DNA of 64,000 bases from Yersinia enterocolitica (GTDB lineage: Bacteria > Pseudomonadota > Gammaproteobacteria > Enterobacterales > Enterobacteriaceae): NCBI GenBank assembly GCA_002082245.2, contig NBTC02000002.1:310001-374000 (forward strand), in the 5' to 3' direction. A program made the translations under genes and the position numbers. Positions 51,329 to 62,293 of the stretch are shown one piece after another (within the stretch, counting starts at the first letter, position 1; the number at the start of each line of letters is the position of its first letter). Under the pieces are notes generated by a model. That model saw nothing but the letters and a program-made list of their open reading frames with translations, ran no database searches and had not been told where the DNA came from.

Positions 51329-52477
51329 ATGTCCGCATATTCTCGCCCGGTTCTGCTTCTGCTCTGTGGGCTTTTGCTGTTTACGATTTCTATCGCAGTG
51401 CTAAATACATTGGTTCCCTTATGGTTATCCCATCAACAATTGCCGACTTGGCAGGTGGGGATGGTTAGCTCGTCTTATTTTAGTGGGAATCTGGTTGGGA
51501 CACTGATTGCGGGGCGCTTGATCCAGCAACTTGGATTTAATCGCAGCTACCATTACGCCTGTTTTTTATTTGCGTTGGCGACTTGCGGATTAATGCTATC
51601 AGTGGATTTCTGGAGTTGGCTGGGGTGGCGCTTTTTGGCCGGCGTGGCTTGCGCCCTGATTTGGGTCATTGTCGAAAGTGCGTTACTGCGCAGCGGCACG
51701 TTAGCTAACCGTGGGCAACTGCTGGCAGCTTATATGATGGTCTACTATCTGGGAACCGTCACCGGGCAATTATTATTAGGTGTCGTGTCAACGCAATTAC
51801 TCAATGTTATCCCTTGGGTCAGTACATTGGTTATTACAGCTATGCTGCCGCTGCTGTTTGCCCACTTCTCACATCAGGGTAGCAGTGAGTCCTCACACAT
51901 TGCCATTTGGCCGATGCTTAAGCGCCGTAGCGCTCGCCTGGGTATTAATGGCTGCATTATCTCAGGGGTACTGTTAGGTTCGCTCTATGGCCTGTTGCCG
52001 CTCTATTTATCGCATCAGGGCATGAGTGATGCCAGCGTTGGATGGTGGATGGCTTTGCTGGTTAGCTCAGGCATTATCGGTCAATGGCCGATAGGCAAAA
52101 TGGCGGACCGTTATGGTCGTTTACTGGTGCTGCGCATTCAAGTGTTTGTCGTCATCCTCGGCAGTGTAGCCATTTTAGGTAATTATGCCTTGGCCCCGGC
52201 ATTATTTATTCTGGGGTGTGCCGGTTTTACCCTTTATCCGGTCGCCATGGCCTGGGCGTGTGAAAAGGCCAGCGCTGATGAATTAGTGGCAATGAATCAG
52301 GCATTACTGATGAGTTATACCCTCGGTAGTCTGACCGGCCCGACAATGACCTCGCTGCTGATGCAGCGCTATTCCGATAATTTACTGTTTATCATGATAG
52401 CCGCTGTCGCCTTAGTGTATTTGATGATGTTGCTGCGTAAGCCAGGTAAACAACAGACCCCTTACGCTGCCATATAA
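51329..52477 (+). CDS. ycaD: YcaD, major facilitator superfamily transporter
   Basis: A 382-residue inner-membrane protein with 12 predicted helices and the MFS loop 2-3 and 8-9 motifs ([13 protein letters not shown] and [14 protein letters not shown]). E. coli YcaD has 382 residues and the same neighbours to the right (pflA). The substrate is unknown. It starts with ATG at 51329; a ribosome site is not obvious. E. coli has dmsABC between serS and this gene; here the gap is only 206 bp. Confidence 0.88.
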   Translation: MSAYSRPVLLLLCGLLLFTISIAVLNTLVPLWLSHQQLPTWQVGMVSSSYFSGNLVGTLIAGRLIQQLGFNRSYHYACFLFALATCGLMLSVDFWSWLGWRFLAGVACALIWVIVESALLRSGTLANRGQLLAAYMMVYYLGTVTGQLLLGVVSTQLLNVIPWVSTLVITAMLPLLFAHFSHQGSSESSHIAIWPMLKRRSARLGINGCIISGVLLGSLYGLLPLYLSHQGMSDASVGWWMALLVSSGIIGQWPIGKMADRYGRLLVLRIQVFVVILGSVAILGNYALAPALFILGCAGFTLYPVAMAWACEKASADELVAMNQALLMSYTLGSLTGPTMTSLLMQRYSDNLLFIMIAAVALVYLMMLLRKPGKQQTPYAAI

Positions 52478-52481
52478 CAAC

Positions 52482-52522
52482 CAAAAAAATACCGCCAGTG
52501 GCATAACCCAATTTGGCGGTAT
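52482..52522 (-). terminator. Rho-independent terminator of pflA
   Basis: ATACCGCCA and TGGCGGTAT form a 9-bp perfect stem with a 16-base loop. On the reverse strand TTTTTTTGG follows. It lies 85 bp after the pflA stop. Confidence 0.75.
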
Positions 52523-52557
52523 CTATGGGGATGCGTTAATTAACTGACTACGCCCCC

Positions 52558-52613
52558 CTTCTTGTTTGAAGTTGCCGCACCATTAGCTGCTTGCAACTGT
52601 AATGACTTAATAT
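52558..52613. repeat. Collapsed ERIC remnant at the pflA stop
   Basis: CTTGTTTGAAGTTGCCGCAC followed by CATTAGCTGC and TTGCAACTGTAATGACTT. Both outer ERIC arms are present without the core. The right arm overlaps the last codons of pflA. Confidence 0.55.
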
Positions 52614-53347
52614 ATTACTTTGTGACCATAGCTTTCGAGAATGCCTTTCACCCGATCCATGATCTCTGTGGTAGGGGGCTTCACCCCATCCAGTTTGTAT
52701 TCTTCGCCCATGGCGACCCATTTGTGCTTACCCAACTCATGGTAAGGCAGTAATTCGATTTTCTCGATATTAGTCATGTTCTGGGTAAACTCACCTAACA
52801 TGTGCGCCGATTTATCATCATCTGACCAACCCGGCACCACCACATAGCGGATCCAGGTTTTCTGGTTACGTTTTGCCAAGTAACGGGCAAACTCCAGTGT
52901 TCGATGATTCGATACCCCCACCAGATTCTGATGCACACTGTCATCCATCTGTTTTAAATCCAGCATCACTAAATCTGTGGCATCAAGTAACTCATCGATG
53001 ACCGGATCATAACGGCGTACAAAACCGTTGGTATCCAGACAGGTATGGATGCCTACTTCATGACACGCACGAAACCAATCGCGCACAAACTCGGCCTGCA
53101 AAATAGCTTCGCCACCTGATGCAGTCACACCGCCGCCAGAGGCATTCATAAAGTGGCGATAGGTGATGGCTTCTTTGACTAATTCTTCAACGGTAACTTC
53201 TTTACCGCCGTGGGTATCCCAAGTATCACGGTTATGGCAATACAGGCAACGCATCAAGCAGCCCTGGAAGAATACGATAAATCGGATACCAGGGCCGTCA
53301 ACAGTGCCACAGGATTCGAATGAGTGAATACGACCAAGTACTGACAT
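52607..53347 (-). CDS. pflA: Pyruvate formate-lyase 1-activating enzyme
   Basis: This 246-residue radical SAM enzyme generates the glycyl radical on PflB under anaerobic conditions. The [4Fe-4S] cysteines are C30, C34 and C37 ([13 protein letters not shown]). SAM-binding segments include [15 protein letters not shown] near 75-89. The ATG at 53347 gives the E. coli N-terminus [20 protein letters not shown]; a 13-residue extension upstream was rejected. It is 84 bp downstream of pflB, with a hairpin between them. The C-terminus VIY lies in DNA resembling an ERIC arm. Confidence 0.95.
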   Translation of the reverse strand: MSVLGRIHSFESCGTVDGPGIRFIVFFQGCLMRCLYCHNRDTWDTHGGKEVTVEELVKEAITYRHFMNASGGGVTASGGEAILQAEFVRDWFRACHEVGIHTCLDTNGFVRRYDPVIDELLDATDLVMLDLKQMDDSVHQNLVGVSNHRTLEFARYLAKRNQKTWIRYVVVPGWSDDDKSAHMLGEFTQNMTNIEKIELLPYHELGKHKWVAMGEEYKLDGVKPPTTEIMDRVKGILESYGHKVIY

Positions 53348-53369
53348 AGCAGGATTTCTCCAACGCTGG

Positions 53370-53400
53370 ATGAATAAAGGCCCCACTAAAGTGGAGCCTT
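53370..53400 (-). terminator. Hairpin between pflB and pflA
   Basis: On the reverse strand GGCTCCACT pairs with AGTGGGGCC around TT, followed by TTTATT. It probably attenuates pflA relative to the abundant pflB. Confidence 0.55.
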
Positions 53401-53431
53401 TAAGTTTATGCCATTTTACTGCGGCAGGGAA

Positions 53432-55714
53432 TTATATCGACTGTGTAAAGGTACGAGTAATTACATCCTGCTGTTGTTCTTTGGTCAGCGAGTTGAAACG
53501 TACTGCGTAACCCGATACACGGATAGTCAACTGCGGATATTTTTCCGGGTTTTCCATCGCGTCTAACAGCATTTCACGGTTCATTACGTTCACGTTCAGG
53601 TGTTGACCACCTTCGATGGACGCTTCGTGATGGAAGTAACCATCCATCAGACCGGCTAGGTTAGCTTTACGTACTTCGTCGTCTTTGCCTAATGCATTTG
53701 GCACGATAGAGAAGGTGTAAGAGATACCATCTTTCGCGTAAGCAAACGGCAGTTTAGCAACCGAAGTCAGAGAGGCAACAGCACCTTTCTGGTCACGGCC
53801 ATGCATTGGGTTAGCACCTGGACCGAATGGCGCACCAGCACGGCGACCATCTGGGGTGTTACCGGTTTTCTTACCATAAACCACGTTAGAGGTGATGGTC
53901 AGCACGGACTGAGTTGCCACTGCACCACGGTAAGTACGCAGCTTCTGAATTTTCTTCATGAAGCGCTCAACCAGGTCACAAGCGATATCATCAACGCGTG
54001 AATCGTTGTTACCAAACTGTGGATATTCGCCTTCGATGTTGAAGTCGATAGCCAGGCCGTCAGCATCACGGATGGTGCTTACTTTGGCATACTTGATAGC
54101 AGACAGGGAGTCAGCCGCAACAGACAGACCTGCAATACCACATGCCATAGTACGGTAAACATCACGGTCATGCAGTGCCATTAGCGCAGCTTCATAGCTG
54201 TACTTGTCATGCATGTAATGGATGATGTTCAGCGCGGTAACGTATTGTTTAGCCAGCCAATCCATAAAGTGGTCCATGCGTTCCATGACTTTGTCATAGT
54301 CCAGCACGTCATCCATCATTGGCGCTTCTTTCGGGCCAACCTGGATCTTCATTTTTTCATCAACGCCGCCGTTGATTGCGTACAACATGGTTTTTGCCAG
54401 GTTGGCACGGGCACCAAAGAACTGCATTTGTTTACCGACAATCATCGGGCTAACACAACAAGCGATAGCATAGTCATCGTTGTTGAAGTCAGGGCGCATC
54501 AGATCATCATTTTCATATTGCACAGATGAAGTATCGATGGAGACTTTAGCAGCATACTTTTTAAAATTCAGTGGCAGCTTTTCAGACCACAGAATGGTCA
54601 TGTTCGGCTCTGGAGACGGCCCCATAGTGTACAGGGTGTTCAGGAAGCGGAAGCTGGTTTTGGTCACTAGAGTACGGCCATCAACGCCCATACCGGCCAG
54701 AGACTCAGTTGCCCAGATTGGGTCACCAGAGAACAGTTCATCATACTCAGGGGTACGCAGGAAGCGAACCATACGCAGTTTCATAACCAAATGGTCAATC
54801 AATTCCTGCGCTTCAATTTCAGTCAGCTTACCTTCTTTCATGTCACGTTCGATGTACACGTCAAGGAAGGTAGATACACGACCGAAGGACATTGCCGCAC
54901 CGTTTTGGGATTTAACCGCAGCTAAATAGCCGAAGTAGGTCCACTGTACTGCTTCACGGGCGTTAGTTGCCGGACCTGAGATATCACAGCCATATTTGGC
55001 CGCCATTTCTTTGATTTGAGCCAGAGCACGATGCTGTTCAGCAATTTCTTCGCGCAACTGGATAGTCATTTCCAGGTCTTTACCGTTTTCCAAATCATCT
55101 TGCAATGAATTGAACTGGGCCAGTTTGTCTTTCATCAGGAAGTCGATACCGTAAACGGCTACACGACGATAGTCACCGATGATACGGCCACGGCCATAGG
55201 CATCTGGCAAACCAGTCAGTACACCAGATTTACGGCAGTTCAGGATGTCTTTGGTATAAACGTCGAACACACCTTGGTTGTGTGTTTTACGGTAATCGGT
55301 GAAGACTTTTTTCAGTTGTGGGTCAAGTTCACGACCATAAACTTTGCAAGAGCCTTCTACCATTTTAATGCCACCGAATGGGATCAGTGCACGTTTCAAT
55401 GGTTTTTCAGTCTGCAAGCCAACGATGGTTTCCAGATCTTTATTAATATAGCCAGCATCATGAGATGTGATGGTTGCAGCTACGTCGGTATCGAAATCAA
55501 CTGGCGCATGGGTGCGGTTTTCCAGTTTGATGCCTTCCATAACCTGCGCCCACAGTTTGTCGGTCGCATCGGTAGGGCCGGCAAGGAAGGACTCATCGCC
55601 TTCATAAGGGGTATAGTTCTTCTGGATGAAGTCACGAACGTTTACACCGTTCTGCCAGTCACCCTTGGTAAAACCTTGCCATGCTTTGGCCAATTTTTCA
55701 TTAAGTTCGGTCAT
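53432..55714 (-). CDS. pflB: Formate C-acetyltransferase 1 (pyruvate formate-lyase)
   Basis: This 760-residue glycyl-radical enzyme converts pyruvate and CoA to formate and acetyl-CoA, the main anaerobic pyruvate route. The catalytic cysteines are C418-C419 in IACCVSPM, and the radical glycine is G734 in RVSGYAVRF. Both are intact and the length equals that of E. coli PflB. It lies between focA, which exports the formate, and pflA, which activates it. Confidence 0.97.
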   Translation of the reverse strand: MTELNEKLAKAWQGFTKGDWQNGVNVRDFIQKNYTPYEGDESFLAGPTDATDKLWAQVMEGIKLENRTHAPVDFDTDVAATITSHDAGYINKDLETIVGLQTEKPLKRALIPFGGIKMVEGSCKVYGRELDPQLKKVFTDYRKTHNQGVFDVYTKDILNCRKSGVLTGLPDAYGRGRIIGDYRRVAVYGIDFLMKDKLAQFNSLQDDLENGKDLEMTIQLREEIAEQHRALAQIKEMAAKYGCDISGPATNAREAVQWTYFGYLAAVKSQNGAAMSFGRVSTFLDVYIERDMKEGKLTEIEAQELIDHLVMKLRMVRFLRTPEYDELFSGDPIWATESLAGMGVDGRTLVTKTSFRFLNTLYTMGPSPEPNMTILWSEKLPLNFKKYAAKVSIDTSSVQYENDDLMRPDFNNDDYAIACCVSPMIVGKQMQFFGARANLAKTMLYAINGGVDEKMKIQVGPKEAPMMDDVLDYDKVMERMDHFMDWLAKQYVTALNIIHYMHDKYSYEAALMALHDRDVYRTMACGIAGLSVAADSLSAIKYAKVSTIRDADGLAIDFNIEGEYPQFGNNDSRVDDIACDLVERFMKKIQKLRTYRGAVATQSVLTITSNVVYGKKTGNTPDGRRAGAPFGPGANPMHGRDQKGAVASLTSVAKLPFAYAKDGISYTFSIVPNALGKDDEVRKANLAGLMDGYFHHEASIEGGQHLNVNVMNREMLLDAMENPEKYPQLTIRVSGYAVRFNSLTKEQQQDVITRTFTQSI

Positions 55715-55770
55715 AATGCATCTACCTTTTAATGTTAATTTCTTCGAAAACCAGACGTAGCGGCCACATA

Positions 55771-56628
55771 CTAATGTTGCTGGTCACCGCGCAGATAAAT
55801 TACCCAATAAGTCAACCCAACCAATAATCCGCCACCAATGATGTTACCGATAGTGACTGGGATCAGGTTATCAATAATAAAGTTACTTACGGTTAAGTGA
55901 GCAAATTGCTCAGGTGTTGATCCTATGGATTGCCAAAATTCAGGCGAAGCGAAATTTTTAATCACAATACCCATAGGAATCATAAACATATTTGCGATGC
56001 TATGCTCAAAGCCGCTGGCAACAAACATCCCCACCGGTAAGATCATCGCGAACATTTTATCCATTATGGTACGGCCGGAGTAACTCATCCATACCGCCAG
56101 ACAGACCATCAGGTTAGCTAAAATACCCAAACACACCGCTTCAATAAAAGTATGGTGCAATTTATGGTCGGCTGTTTGCAAAACATTCAGACCCCATTGA
56201 CCATTTGCCACAGTATGTTGGCCTGCGAACCAAATAAGACACACAAAGAATAGTGCACCGAACAGATTCCCAATATAGACATTAACCCAGTTACATGCCA
56301 GTTGACGCCATGTGATACGGCCGCTGGCTTTAGCGACAGTTGTGAGTACGGTCGATGTGAAAAGATCACCCCCACACACCACCACTAACATTAGCCCCAG
56401 GGAGAAACAAATACCACCAACCAACTTGGCAAAGCCGAAAGGCACGCCAGCAGTACCGGTAGTCGCTGTAATATAAAAAACAAACGCAATTGAAATAAAC
56501 ACACCAGCAGTAATCGCTAAATAAAAGGTTTTTAGCGGATGCTTGGTGGCTTTATAGACACCGGCATCTTCGGCTACTTTAGCCATTGCCGCAGGTAATA
56601 ATGCATCGAAGGGGTTGTCAGCTTTCAC
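55771..56628 (-). CDS. focA: Formate channel FocA
   Basis: This 285-residue pentameric membrane channel of the formate-nitrite transporter family has six transmembrane helices. The FNT loop [25 protein letters not shown] near 68-92 holds the omega-loop, and the pore histidine lies in [14 protein letters not shown] near 208-221. Formate is exported in fermentation and re-imported at low pH. First gene of focA-pflB. The upstream region is long and AT-rich and carries an FNR site. Confidence 0.96.
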   Translation of the reverse strand: MKADNPFDALLPAAMAKVAEDAGVYKATKHPLKTFYLAITAGVFISIAFVFYITATTGTAGVPFGFAKLVGGICFSLGLMLVVVCGGDLFTSTVLTTVAKASGRITWRQLACNWVNVYIGNLFGALFFVCLIWFAGQHTVANGQWGLNVLQTADHKLHHTFIEAVCLGILANLMVCLAVWMSYSGRTIMDKMFAMILPVGMFVASGFEHSIANMFMIPMGIVIKNFASPEFWQSIGSTPEQFAHLTVSNFIIDNLIPVTIGNIIGGGLLVGLTYWVIYLRGDQQH

Positions 56629-56693
56629 ACTAACTCTCTCTTAAGGGTTAATAAAGCACAACGAGATACTAGCAAAGCAGTATAGCGTGAAAA

Positions 56694-56707
56694 TTGATAT
56701 GGATCAT
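56694..56707. promoter_or_regulatory. FNR site upstream of focA
   Basis: TTGAT-ATGG-ATCAT has 9 of 10 consensus bases of TTGATnnnnATCAA. It is 66-79 bp before the focA start. Confidence 0.65.
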
Positions 56708-57059
56708 ATTGCGCGAGTTTAGTTAGCTGTGAAACACCATAAAACATAGGGGTGATGCGATTAACTTATTGATTATTAATTGAAAAAAATATTTTAAGAT
56801 TTGCAAATAATTTTGATTGGACTGTTTTAAAGCCGTTGAGAAGGTTAACTAAAAGGGGTATTTGTAGTTATTTTTATTATTATCCGTCATTAAAAATTAA
56901 CTATTCATTCACCTATTTATCTATTTTATCTGGTCGCTAAATAATGTTTGTCTAAAGGTGCTATTACGGCGTCAGAAAATAACGTTTTTTTATGACAAAA
57001 ACAATTGTTGAGCGCGGCGATTTGTATTTATTTTCGTCAGGATTAATTGCAGTACTAAA

Positions 57060-57089
57060 TTAAACGGCGCTGCCAAAAGACAACGCCGT
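57060..57089 (-). terminator. Probable terminator of ycaO
   Basis: ACGGCG/CGCCGT with a 14-base loop, 50 bp after the ycaO stop. TTTAATTTAG follows on the reverse strand. Confidence 0.5.
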
Positions 57090-57138
57090 GGGTCGTTTTC
57101 TGCTGATTAGCATTTAGCTATTTGCTGGCAGAAAATGT

Positions 57139-58905
57139 TTACTCGCTTTTAGCCCAATAGCGGCGTTTGGCAGTTTGCAACTTCTCATAAGCACCTAGTA
57201 GTGCCTGATGAGCTGGTAAGGCTTTTAGATCCTCATCAACACTGAACAGGCCATTGAAGCGCGCCTCACCCACCAAGGCTGCTGAGGCTGCATCTACCGC
57301 CTCCTGACCATACATTTTCACAAAGGCAGTGTAATATTGTGCCGCTTCACGATCCGGCTCCTGAGTCAGTAACAATAGGGTTTGCAGGCAACGGTAATAG
57401 TTCGCTTGTTTTGCCGTAAAGACTGAAGAGTTAAAATCTTGCGTCCATTCAACCCAAATCAGTGCTTGCTCCAAATCACCGCCAGCCAATGCCAGCATGG
57501 ATTTCAGCTCACCGACACGCAGGGTATACCAGCCGTTATCTTTACCCGAGGCGATACCCAGCAATTCACGTACGCGGGCGAAATCATCCAACCCTTCATC
57601 ATCCAACTGCTGAATGAGCGCCAGATATTCCCCAGGTTGCCAGTCACTGCCGGGCAGGGCCAGCAAGCTGTCTCGCAGATGCACACCCATGGTGTTGTTC
57701 GCCATCAGCAAATCTTCGGCAGGATAGATATCAGACCAGCCTGGTACCAAAATCCGGCAGGCATAGACACTTAAATGCTCATAATCAGCGATATACACTT
57801 CGGCGTTTTCTTGCTTGAAGATAGCCATCAGGGTAGCGAATTCTTCTTCTGTGCTGCCTTTAAAGCTCCAGTCCACAAATGGATAGTCGGCCTTGTCTTT
57901 GAACATATCCCAACTGATCAAGCCACTTGAATCGATAAAGTGGGTTTCCAGATTGGTGTGCTCTGCCACCTCTTCGTCATCGAAGGTCGGCGCGGTAAAG
58001 ACGTCCAGGTCTTTCAGGCTACGGCCCTGCAATAGCTCAGTCACGGTGCGTTCCAGCGCGACACCAAAGTCAGGATGTGCACCGAATGAGGCAAAACAGG
58101 TGCCATTTGACGGGTTAAACAGTACTACGCAAATAACCGGATAAGCGCCACCTAGAGAGGCATCGTAAGAGAGAATTGGGAAACCTTCTTCTTCCAGCTT
58201 GGCAATGGCTTCTACCACACCTGGATAGCGGTTTAACACCGCAGCAGGGATCTCCGGCAAGCTGATAGATTCTGCGATAATACGGTTTTTAACTTTACGT
58301 TCAAAGACTTCGGACAGGGCTTGTACCCGAGCTTCATTGGCAGTATTGCCCGCAGACATGCCGTTTGAGACATACAGATTGCCGATAATATTCATTGGAA
58401 TATAGACGGTTTCTAAATCTGACTGGCGGGTAAAGGGCAATGAACAGATCCCGCGTTTGGCGTTACCTGATTGCAAATCCACCAGGTCACTGGCGACCAA
58501 TTCCTGCTCTGGATCGTAAAACGCCAGCAGGCGCTCATCGAGAATGCCTTCTGGCAGCAAGTTATCTGCTGGGATCGGGAACCACTTCTCGTTGGGATAA
58601 TGAACGAAATCACCTTCGGCAATGGCTTTGCCCAGATAGAAGTCAGCGAAGAAATAGTTGGTGGATAAGCGTTCGAAATATTCACCTAAAGCCGAAGCCA
58701 GTGCCGCTTTCTTGCTGGCACCTTTGCCGTTGGTAAAGCACAACGGGCAATCACGGTCGCGGATATGTACCGACCAAACGTGAGGAACCGGGTTAAGCCA
58801 AGAGGCTTCTTCAATATTAAAACCGAGGTCACTCAGCTTTTGCTGAAAGCGAGAGATTGAGTCTTCCAGCGCGGCGTCTTTGCCGGGAATAAAGGTTTGG
58901 GTCAT
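57139..58905 (-). CDS. ycaO: YcaO, ribosomal protein S12 methylthiotransferase accessory factor
   Basis: An ATP-dependent YcaO-fold protein of 588 residues. In E. coli it aids RimO-dependent beta-methylthiolation of ribosomal protein S12 and has ATPase activity without a peptide cyclase partner. The ATP-binding blocks are present: GKGASKKAALASALGEYFERL near 64-84, NGMSAGNTANEARVQALSEVFE near 184-205, and FGAHPDFGVALERTVTELLQGR near 270-291. A TPR-like C-terminal part follows. ATG at 58905 matches the E. coli start MTQTFIPGKDAALEDSI; a GTG three codons upstream is an alternative. No azole/thioamide peptide cluster is nearby. Confidence 0.93.
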   Translation of the reverse strand: MTQTFIPGKDAALEDSISRFQQKLSDLGFNIEEASWLNPVPHVWSVHIRDRDCPLCFTNGKGASKKAALASALGEYFERLSTNYFFADFYLGKAIAEGDFVHYPNEKWFPIPADNLLPEGILDERLLAFYDPEQELVASDLVDLQSGNAKRGICSLPFTRQSDLETVYIPMNIIGNLYVSNGMSAGNTANEARVQALSEVFERKVKNRIIAESISLPEIPAAVLNRYPGVVEAIAKLEEEGFPILSYDASLGGAYPVICVVLFNPSNGTCFASFGAHPDFGVALERTVTELLQGRSLKDLDVFTAPTFDDEEVAEHTNLETHFIDSSGLISWDMFKDKADYPFVDWSFKGSTEEEFATLMAIFKQENAEVYIADYEHLSVYACRILVPGWSDIYPAEDLLMANNTMGVHLRDSLLALPGSDWQPGEYLALIQQLDDEGLDDFARVRELLGIASGKDNGWYTLRVGELKSMLALAGGDLEQALIWVEWTQDFNSSVFTAKQANYYRCLQTLLLLTQEPDREAAQYYTAFVKMYGQEAVDAASAALVGEARFNGLFSVDEDLKALPAHQALLGAYEKLQTAKRRYWAKSE

Positions 58906-59053
58906 TGTCGTCACTTTTTGGCGGTACTAAAAACGCGCAATCATACGGGGTTTTAGTTAATAGCTCCATGTATTCCTAAAGCGCAGCAAATGTCACAGTT
59001 TCAGTATGGATATTCCGCATAATTCACTAGCTTATAAATAACGGAGTCATAAT

Positions 59054-60091
59054 GTGAAATCTATAAAGCTAACTGTTTTAGCCGGAATCTTAGCAGGGAT
59101 CAGCGGTTCGGCCTTTGCTCTACCCAATATCACCCTATTGGCAACTGGGGGAACTATCGCCGGTGGCGGAGATTCAGCCACTAAATCTAACTATAAAGCC
59201 GGTAAATTGGGGGTTGATGCCCTGGTAAACGCGGTGCCGGAAATGAAAAAAATCGCCAATATTCAGGGCGAGCAAGTGGTTAATATCGGTTCTCAAGATA
59301 TGAATGACGAGGTCTGGCTGAAGTTGGCGAAAAAAATTAATGCCGATTGCGCCAAAACAGACGGATTCGTGATTACGCATGGCACTGACACTCTGGAAGA
59401 AACTGCCTATTTTCTTGATTTAACGGTGAATTGCGATAAACCCGTGGTGATGGTTGGGGCGATGCGCCCGGCAACTGCCCTGGGTGCAGATGGTCCGCTG
59501 AATCTCTATAATGCAGTGGTCGTCGCCAGTGACGCCAATTCAGCTAAACGTGGTGTGCTGGTAGCGATGAATGACCAAGTGCTAAGTGGCCGTGATGTGA
59601 TGAAAACCAATACCACCTCGGTGCAGACATTCCAGTCACCGAATACCGGATCCTTGGGGTCTATTTATGACGGTAAAGTGAATTATCTGCACCAACCCGC
59701 GCCAAGACAACCCGCTTTCGATATCAGCAAACTGAGTGAATTACCAAAAGTTGGCATTATTTATAACTATGCCAATGCCTCTGATTTACCGGCTAAAGCG
59801 CTGATTGCTGATGGCTATAAAGGGATTGTCAGTGCCGGTGTTGGTAACGGTAACCTCTATCATTCTGTTTTTGACACGCTGGCAACGGCAGCACACAGTG
59901 GGGTTGCTGTTGTGCGTTCATCCCGTGTGCCTACTGGTTCTACCACGGAAGATGCAGAAGTTGATGACACCAAATATGGATTTGTTGCATCCGGCTCACT
60001 CAATCCACAAAAAGCACGTGTGTTGCTGCAATTGGCATTAACCCAAACGCAAAAACCGCAAGAGATCCAAAAGCTATTCCACGCATATTGA
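59054..60091 (+). CDS. ansB: Periplasmic L-asparaginase II
   Basis: This 345-residue type II asparaginase hydrolyses asparagine to aspartate and ammonia. The signal peptide is residues 1-22 (cleavage after AFA), so it is periplasmic. Catalytic elements are TGGTIAGGG with Thr34 and the HGTDTLEETAYFL block near 108-120 (Thr-Asp-Lys triad, with the lysine in a downstream conserved region). The start is GTG at 59054; the overlapping ATG at 59052 is followed at once by a stop. In E. coli ansB is elsewhere and is induced anaerobically by FNR and CRP. Here it stands divergent from ycaO, near the pfl operon. Confidence 0.95.
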   Translation: MKSIKLTVLAGILAGISGSAFALPNITLLATGGTIAGGGDSATKSNYKAGKLGVDALVNAVPEMKKIANIQGEQVVNIGSQDMNDEVWLKLAKKINADCAKTDGFVITHGTDTLEETAYFLDLTVNCDKPVVMVGAMRPATALGADGPLNLYNAVVVASDANSAKRGVLVAMNDQVLSGRDVMKTNTTSVQTFQSPNTGSLGSIYDGKVNYLHQPAPRQPAFDISKLSELPKVGIIYNYANASDLPAKALIADGYKGIVSAGVGNGNLYHSVFDTLATAAHSGVAVVRSSRVPTGSTTEDAEVDDTKYGFVASGSLNPQKARVLLQLALTQTQKPQEIQKLFHAY

Positions 60092-60106
60092 TTCAATAAG
60101 TCTTTG

Positions 60107-60126
60107 ACGGGGGCTTCGGCCTCCGT
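60107..60126 (+). terminator. Terminator hairpin of ansB
   Basis: ACGGGGGC-TTCG-GCCTCCGT, an 8-bp stem with one G-U pair and a TTCG tetraloop, 16 bp after the stop. The U-tract is weak (ATCTGCTTTATT). Confidence 0.6.
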
Positions 60127-60217
60127 ATCTGCTTTATTACCACTAATCTGAAATAAACCCACCCATGCCGTCCGGCGACTATCTTTAATGAATCAAAAAG
60201 TTATTGGGCAACTATAA

Positions 60218-60910
60218 ATGCAAACATTTGATCTCAAACGAATGGCACTGGATAAATTCCCCATCGAATTCTTGGCCGAAGTGGGCATGCGCTGTTTATT
60301 CACCTTTGTCTTGGTTTTTTTATTCCTCAAACTGAGTGGTCGCCGTGGCGTGCGGCAGATGTCGCTATTTGAAGTCGTGATCATTTTGACATTGGGATCC
60401 GCTGCGGGTGATGTCACTTTTTATGAAGATGTGCCGATGTTGCCAGTCGTAATGGTATTTATCTGCATTATGATTTTGTACCGCCTCTCTACTTTCTTGA
60501 TGTCACGCAGCGAAAAAATACAGCAGTGGATGGAAGGGAAGCCGTTGATCATCATCAGTGATGGGATATTTGTTTGGGAAACCATGCAGCAGGAAAATAT
60601 TACCCATGATGAGTTTTTTATGGAGTTGCGCCAACAAGGCGTCGAGCATCTTGGTCAGGTACGGCTGGCCATCCTGGAAGTCAATGGTGCAATCAGTGTG
60701 TTTTTCTTCGCGCAAGAACATGTCAAACCCGGTTTGCCGGTATTACCTAAATGCTGTGTTAACCCCTTGGTCACCATTGAAAAACCTGCGGAGTATGCCT
60801 GTAGCCAGTGCAGCCTGATAGTGGCGTTATCCAGCGGTGCAGAGAAAACCTGCCAACGTTGTGGTCACCACCACTGGGTTGAAGCTTTGGACCATCAACG
60901 AGCAAAATGA
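60218..60910 (+). CDS. ycaP: YcaP, DUF421 inner membrane protein
   Basis: A 230-residue protein with three N-terminal hydrophobic segments (about 20-42, 52-70, 73-92) and a soluble C-terminal half. GRRGVRQMSLFEVVIILTLGSAAGD near 46-70 and EFFMELRQQGVEHLGQVRLAILEVNG near 133-158 are the DUF421 (YetF-like) signatures. The tail has paired cysteines (YACSQCSL and KTCQRCGHH) suggesting a small zinc ribbon, also in E. coli YcaP. Length equals that of E. coli. Function is unknown. Confidence 0.9.
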   Translation: MQTFDLKRMALDKFPIEFLAEVGMRCLFTFVLVFLFLKLSGRRGVRQMSLFEVVIILTLGSAAGDVTFYEDVPMLPVVMVFICIMILYRLSTFLMSRSEKIQQWMEGKPLIIISDGIFVWETMQQENITHDEFFMELRQQGVEHLGQVRLAILEVNGAISVFFFAQEHVKPGLPVLPKCCVNPLVTIEKPAEYACSQCSLIVALSSGAEKTCQRCGHHHWVEALDHQRAK

Positions 60911-61112
60911 GTCATCTATCGTGCGCTAACACCTTGGTTCGGTAGCTTTTGGTGAATAATTCCAAATTAATGACAGGATAACGCACAGCCTGCTATCGCA
61001 GGGGGTGAGAGTTTCTCCCTTGCCAGTGAATAACCGTTGCAGCAGGCGGACTCGAATGATAAAACCGAGTAATGATAACGATGGCAATCTCAGTTGAGTG
61101 TGGTGAGGGGAA

Positions 61113-62198
61113 ATGACACAAGTTTATAATTTTAGCGCAGGGCCTGCGATGTTACCGGTTGAAGTTTTACGTCGTGCGGAACAGGAATTACGTAACTGGC
61201 ATGGCTTGGGGACATCGGTGATGGAGATCAGTCACCGGAGTAAGGAATTTATTCAGGTTGCTGAAGACGCAGAAGAAGATCTGCGTGATCTGTTACGAAT
61301 TCCGGCCAATTATAAAGTGTTATTTTGCCATGGTGGCGCGCGCGCGCAGTTTGCCGCAGTGCCATTGAATTTACTCGGCGACAACAACAGTGCTGATTAT
61401 ATTGACGGCGGCTATTGGGCACACAGTGCAGTCAAAGAAGCACAAAAATACTGTGTCCCTAACGTTATCGACGTGACAACCCACGAAAATAGTCTAACGG
61501 GTATTTTGCCGATGAAGCAATGGCAGTTGAGTGATAATGCTGCTTATGTACATTATTGCCCAAATGAAACCATTGATGGGCTGGCTATCAAAGAAGAGCC
61601 GGATTTTGGCGATAAAATTGTCGTTGCCGATTACTCATCATCTATCCTTTCTCGCCCGATTGATGTCAGTCGCTATGGTGTCATTTATGCTGGCGCCCAG
61701 AAAAACATCGGTCCCGCTGGCCTGACAGTGGTTATCGTGCGCGACGACTTATTAGGTAAAGCTCGCACTGAATTGCCATCGATCCTTGATTATAAGGTGC
61801 TGGCCGATAACGATTCCATGTTCAATACGCCGCCAACTTTTGCCTGGTATCTCTCTGGTCTGGTGTTTAAATGGCTGAAGGAGCAGGGCGGTTTGGTTGA
61901 AATGGAAAAACGTAATCAGGCGAAAGCTGATCTATTGTATGGTGCGATCGATAAGACCGGTTTCTATCGCAATCAGGTGGCTCACGCCAACCGCTCTTTG
62001 ATGAATGTGCCATTCCAAATGAAGGATGCCTCCTTGGATAAAGTGTTCCTTAGCGAGGCACAAGAGCAGGGTTTGCAAGCCTTAAAAGGCCATCGTGTTG
62101 CTGGTGGGATGCGGGCATCGATTTATAATGCGATGCCAATTGAAGGCGTTAAAGTCTTAACAGATTTTATGGCTGACTTTGAACGCCGCCATGGTTGA
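61113..62198 (+). CDS. serC: Phosphoserine/phosphohydroxythreonine aminotransferase SerC
   Basis: This 361-residue PLP enzyme makes 3-phosphoserine for serine synthesis and 4-phosphohydroxythreonine for pyridoxal phosphate synthesis. The N-terminus [11 protein letters not shown] is conserved, [18 protein letters not shown] is near 71-88, and the cofactor lysine is K197 in [21 protein letters not shown] ribosome site precedes the ATG. It forms the serC-aroA operon found across enterobacteria. The 202-bp upstream gap contains its promoter; in E. coli Lrp activates it. Confidence 0.96.
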   Translation: MTQVYNFSAGPAMLPVEVLRRAEQELRNWHGLGTSVMEISHRSKEFIQVAEDAEEDLRDLLRIPANYKVLFCHGGARAQFAAVPLNLLGDNNSADYIDGGYWAHSAVKEAQKYCVPNVIDVTTHENSLTGILPMKQWQLSDNAAYVHYCPNETIDGLAIKEEPDFGDKIVVADYSSSILSRPIDVSRYGVIYAGAQKNIGPAGLTVVIVRDDLLGKARTELPSILDYKVLADNDSMFNTPPTFAWYLSGLVFKWLKEQGGLVEMEKRNQAKADLLYGAIDKTGFYRNQVAHANRSLMNVPFQMKDASLDKVFLSEAQEQGLQALKGHRVAGGMRASIYNAMPIEGVKVLTDFMADFERRHG

Positions 62199-62293
62199 TT
62201 CCTCCGGGCGGATGTTTGTCTGCTCAGACTGAGTTATCACCCTTATTTAAAATATATTTATTTGCACACAGAAGACTGGAGAGTGCTTTTCCC

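Larger units (their letters stand above)
56629..57138. promoter_or_regulatory. focA-pflB upstream regulatory region
   Basis: 510 bp between ycaO and focA, strongly AT-rich from 56750 to 57000. It has an FNR site (56694-56707) and, at the left end of the ycaO transcript, a terminator (57060-57089). In E. coli this operon has several promoters with FNR, ArcA, IHF and NarL sites. The AT-rich core is compatible with IHF/ArcA binding, but I could not assign individual sites. Confidence 0.55.

Noticed and set aside
51223..51468. Forward reading frame overlapping the start of ycaD
   Set aside because: It is out of frame with the conserved YcaD protein and has no recognisable sequence.
57139..58905. 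YcaO as a peptide azoline or thioamide synthetase in a natural product cluster
   Set aside because: No precursor peptide, dehydrogenase or E1-like partner is adjacent, and the protein aligns with the E. coli RimO-associated YcaO.
59000..59020. CRP site upstream of ansB
   Set aside because: Only one TCACA half-site is present; the partner half matches 1 of 5 bases.
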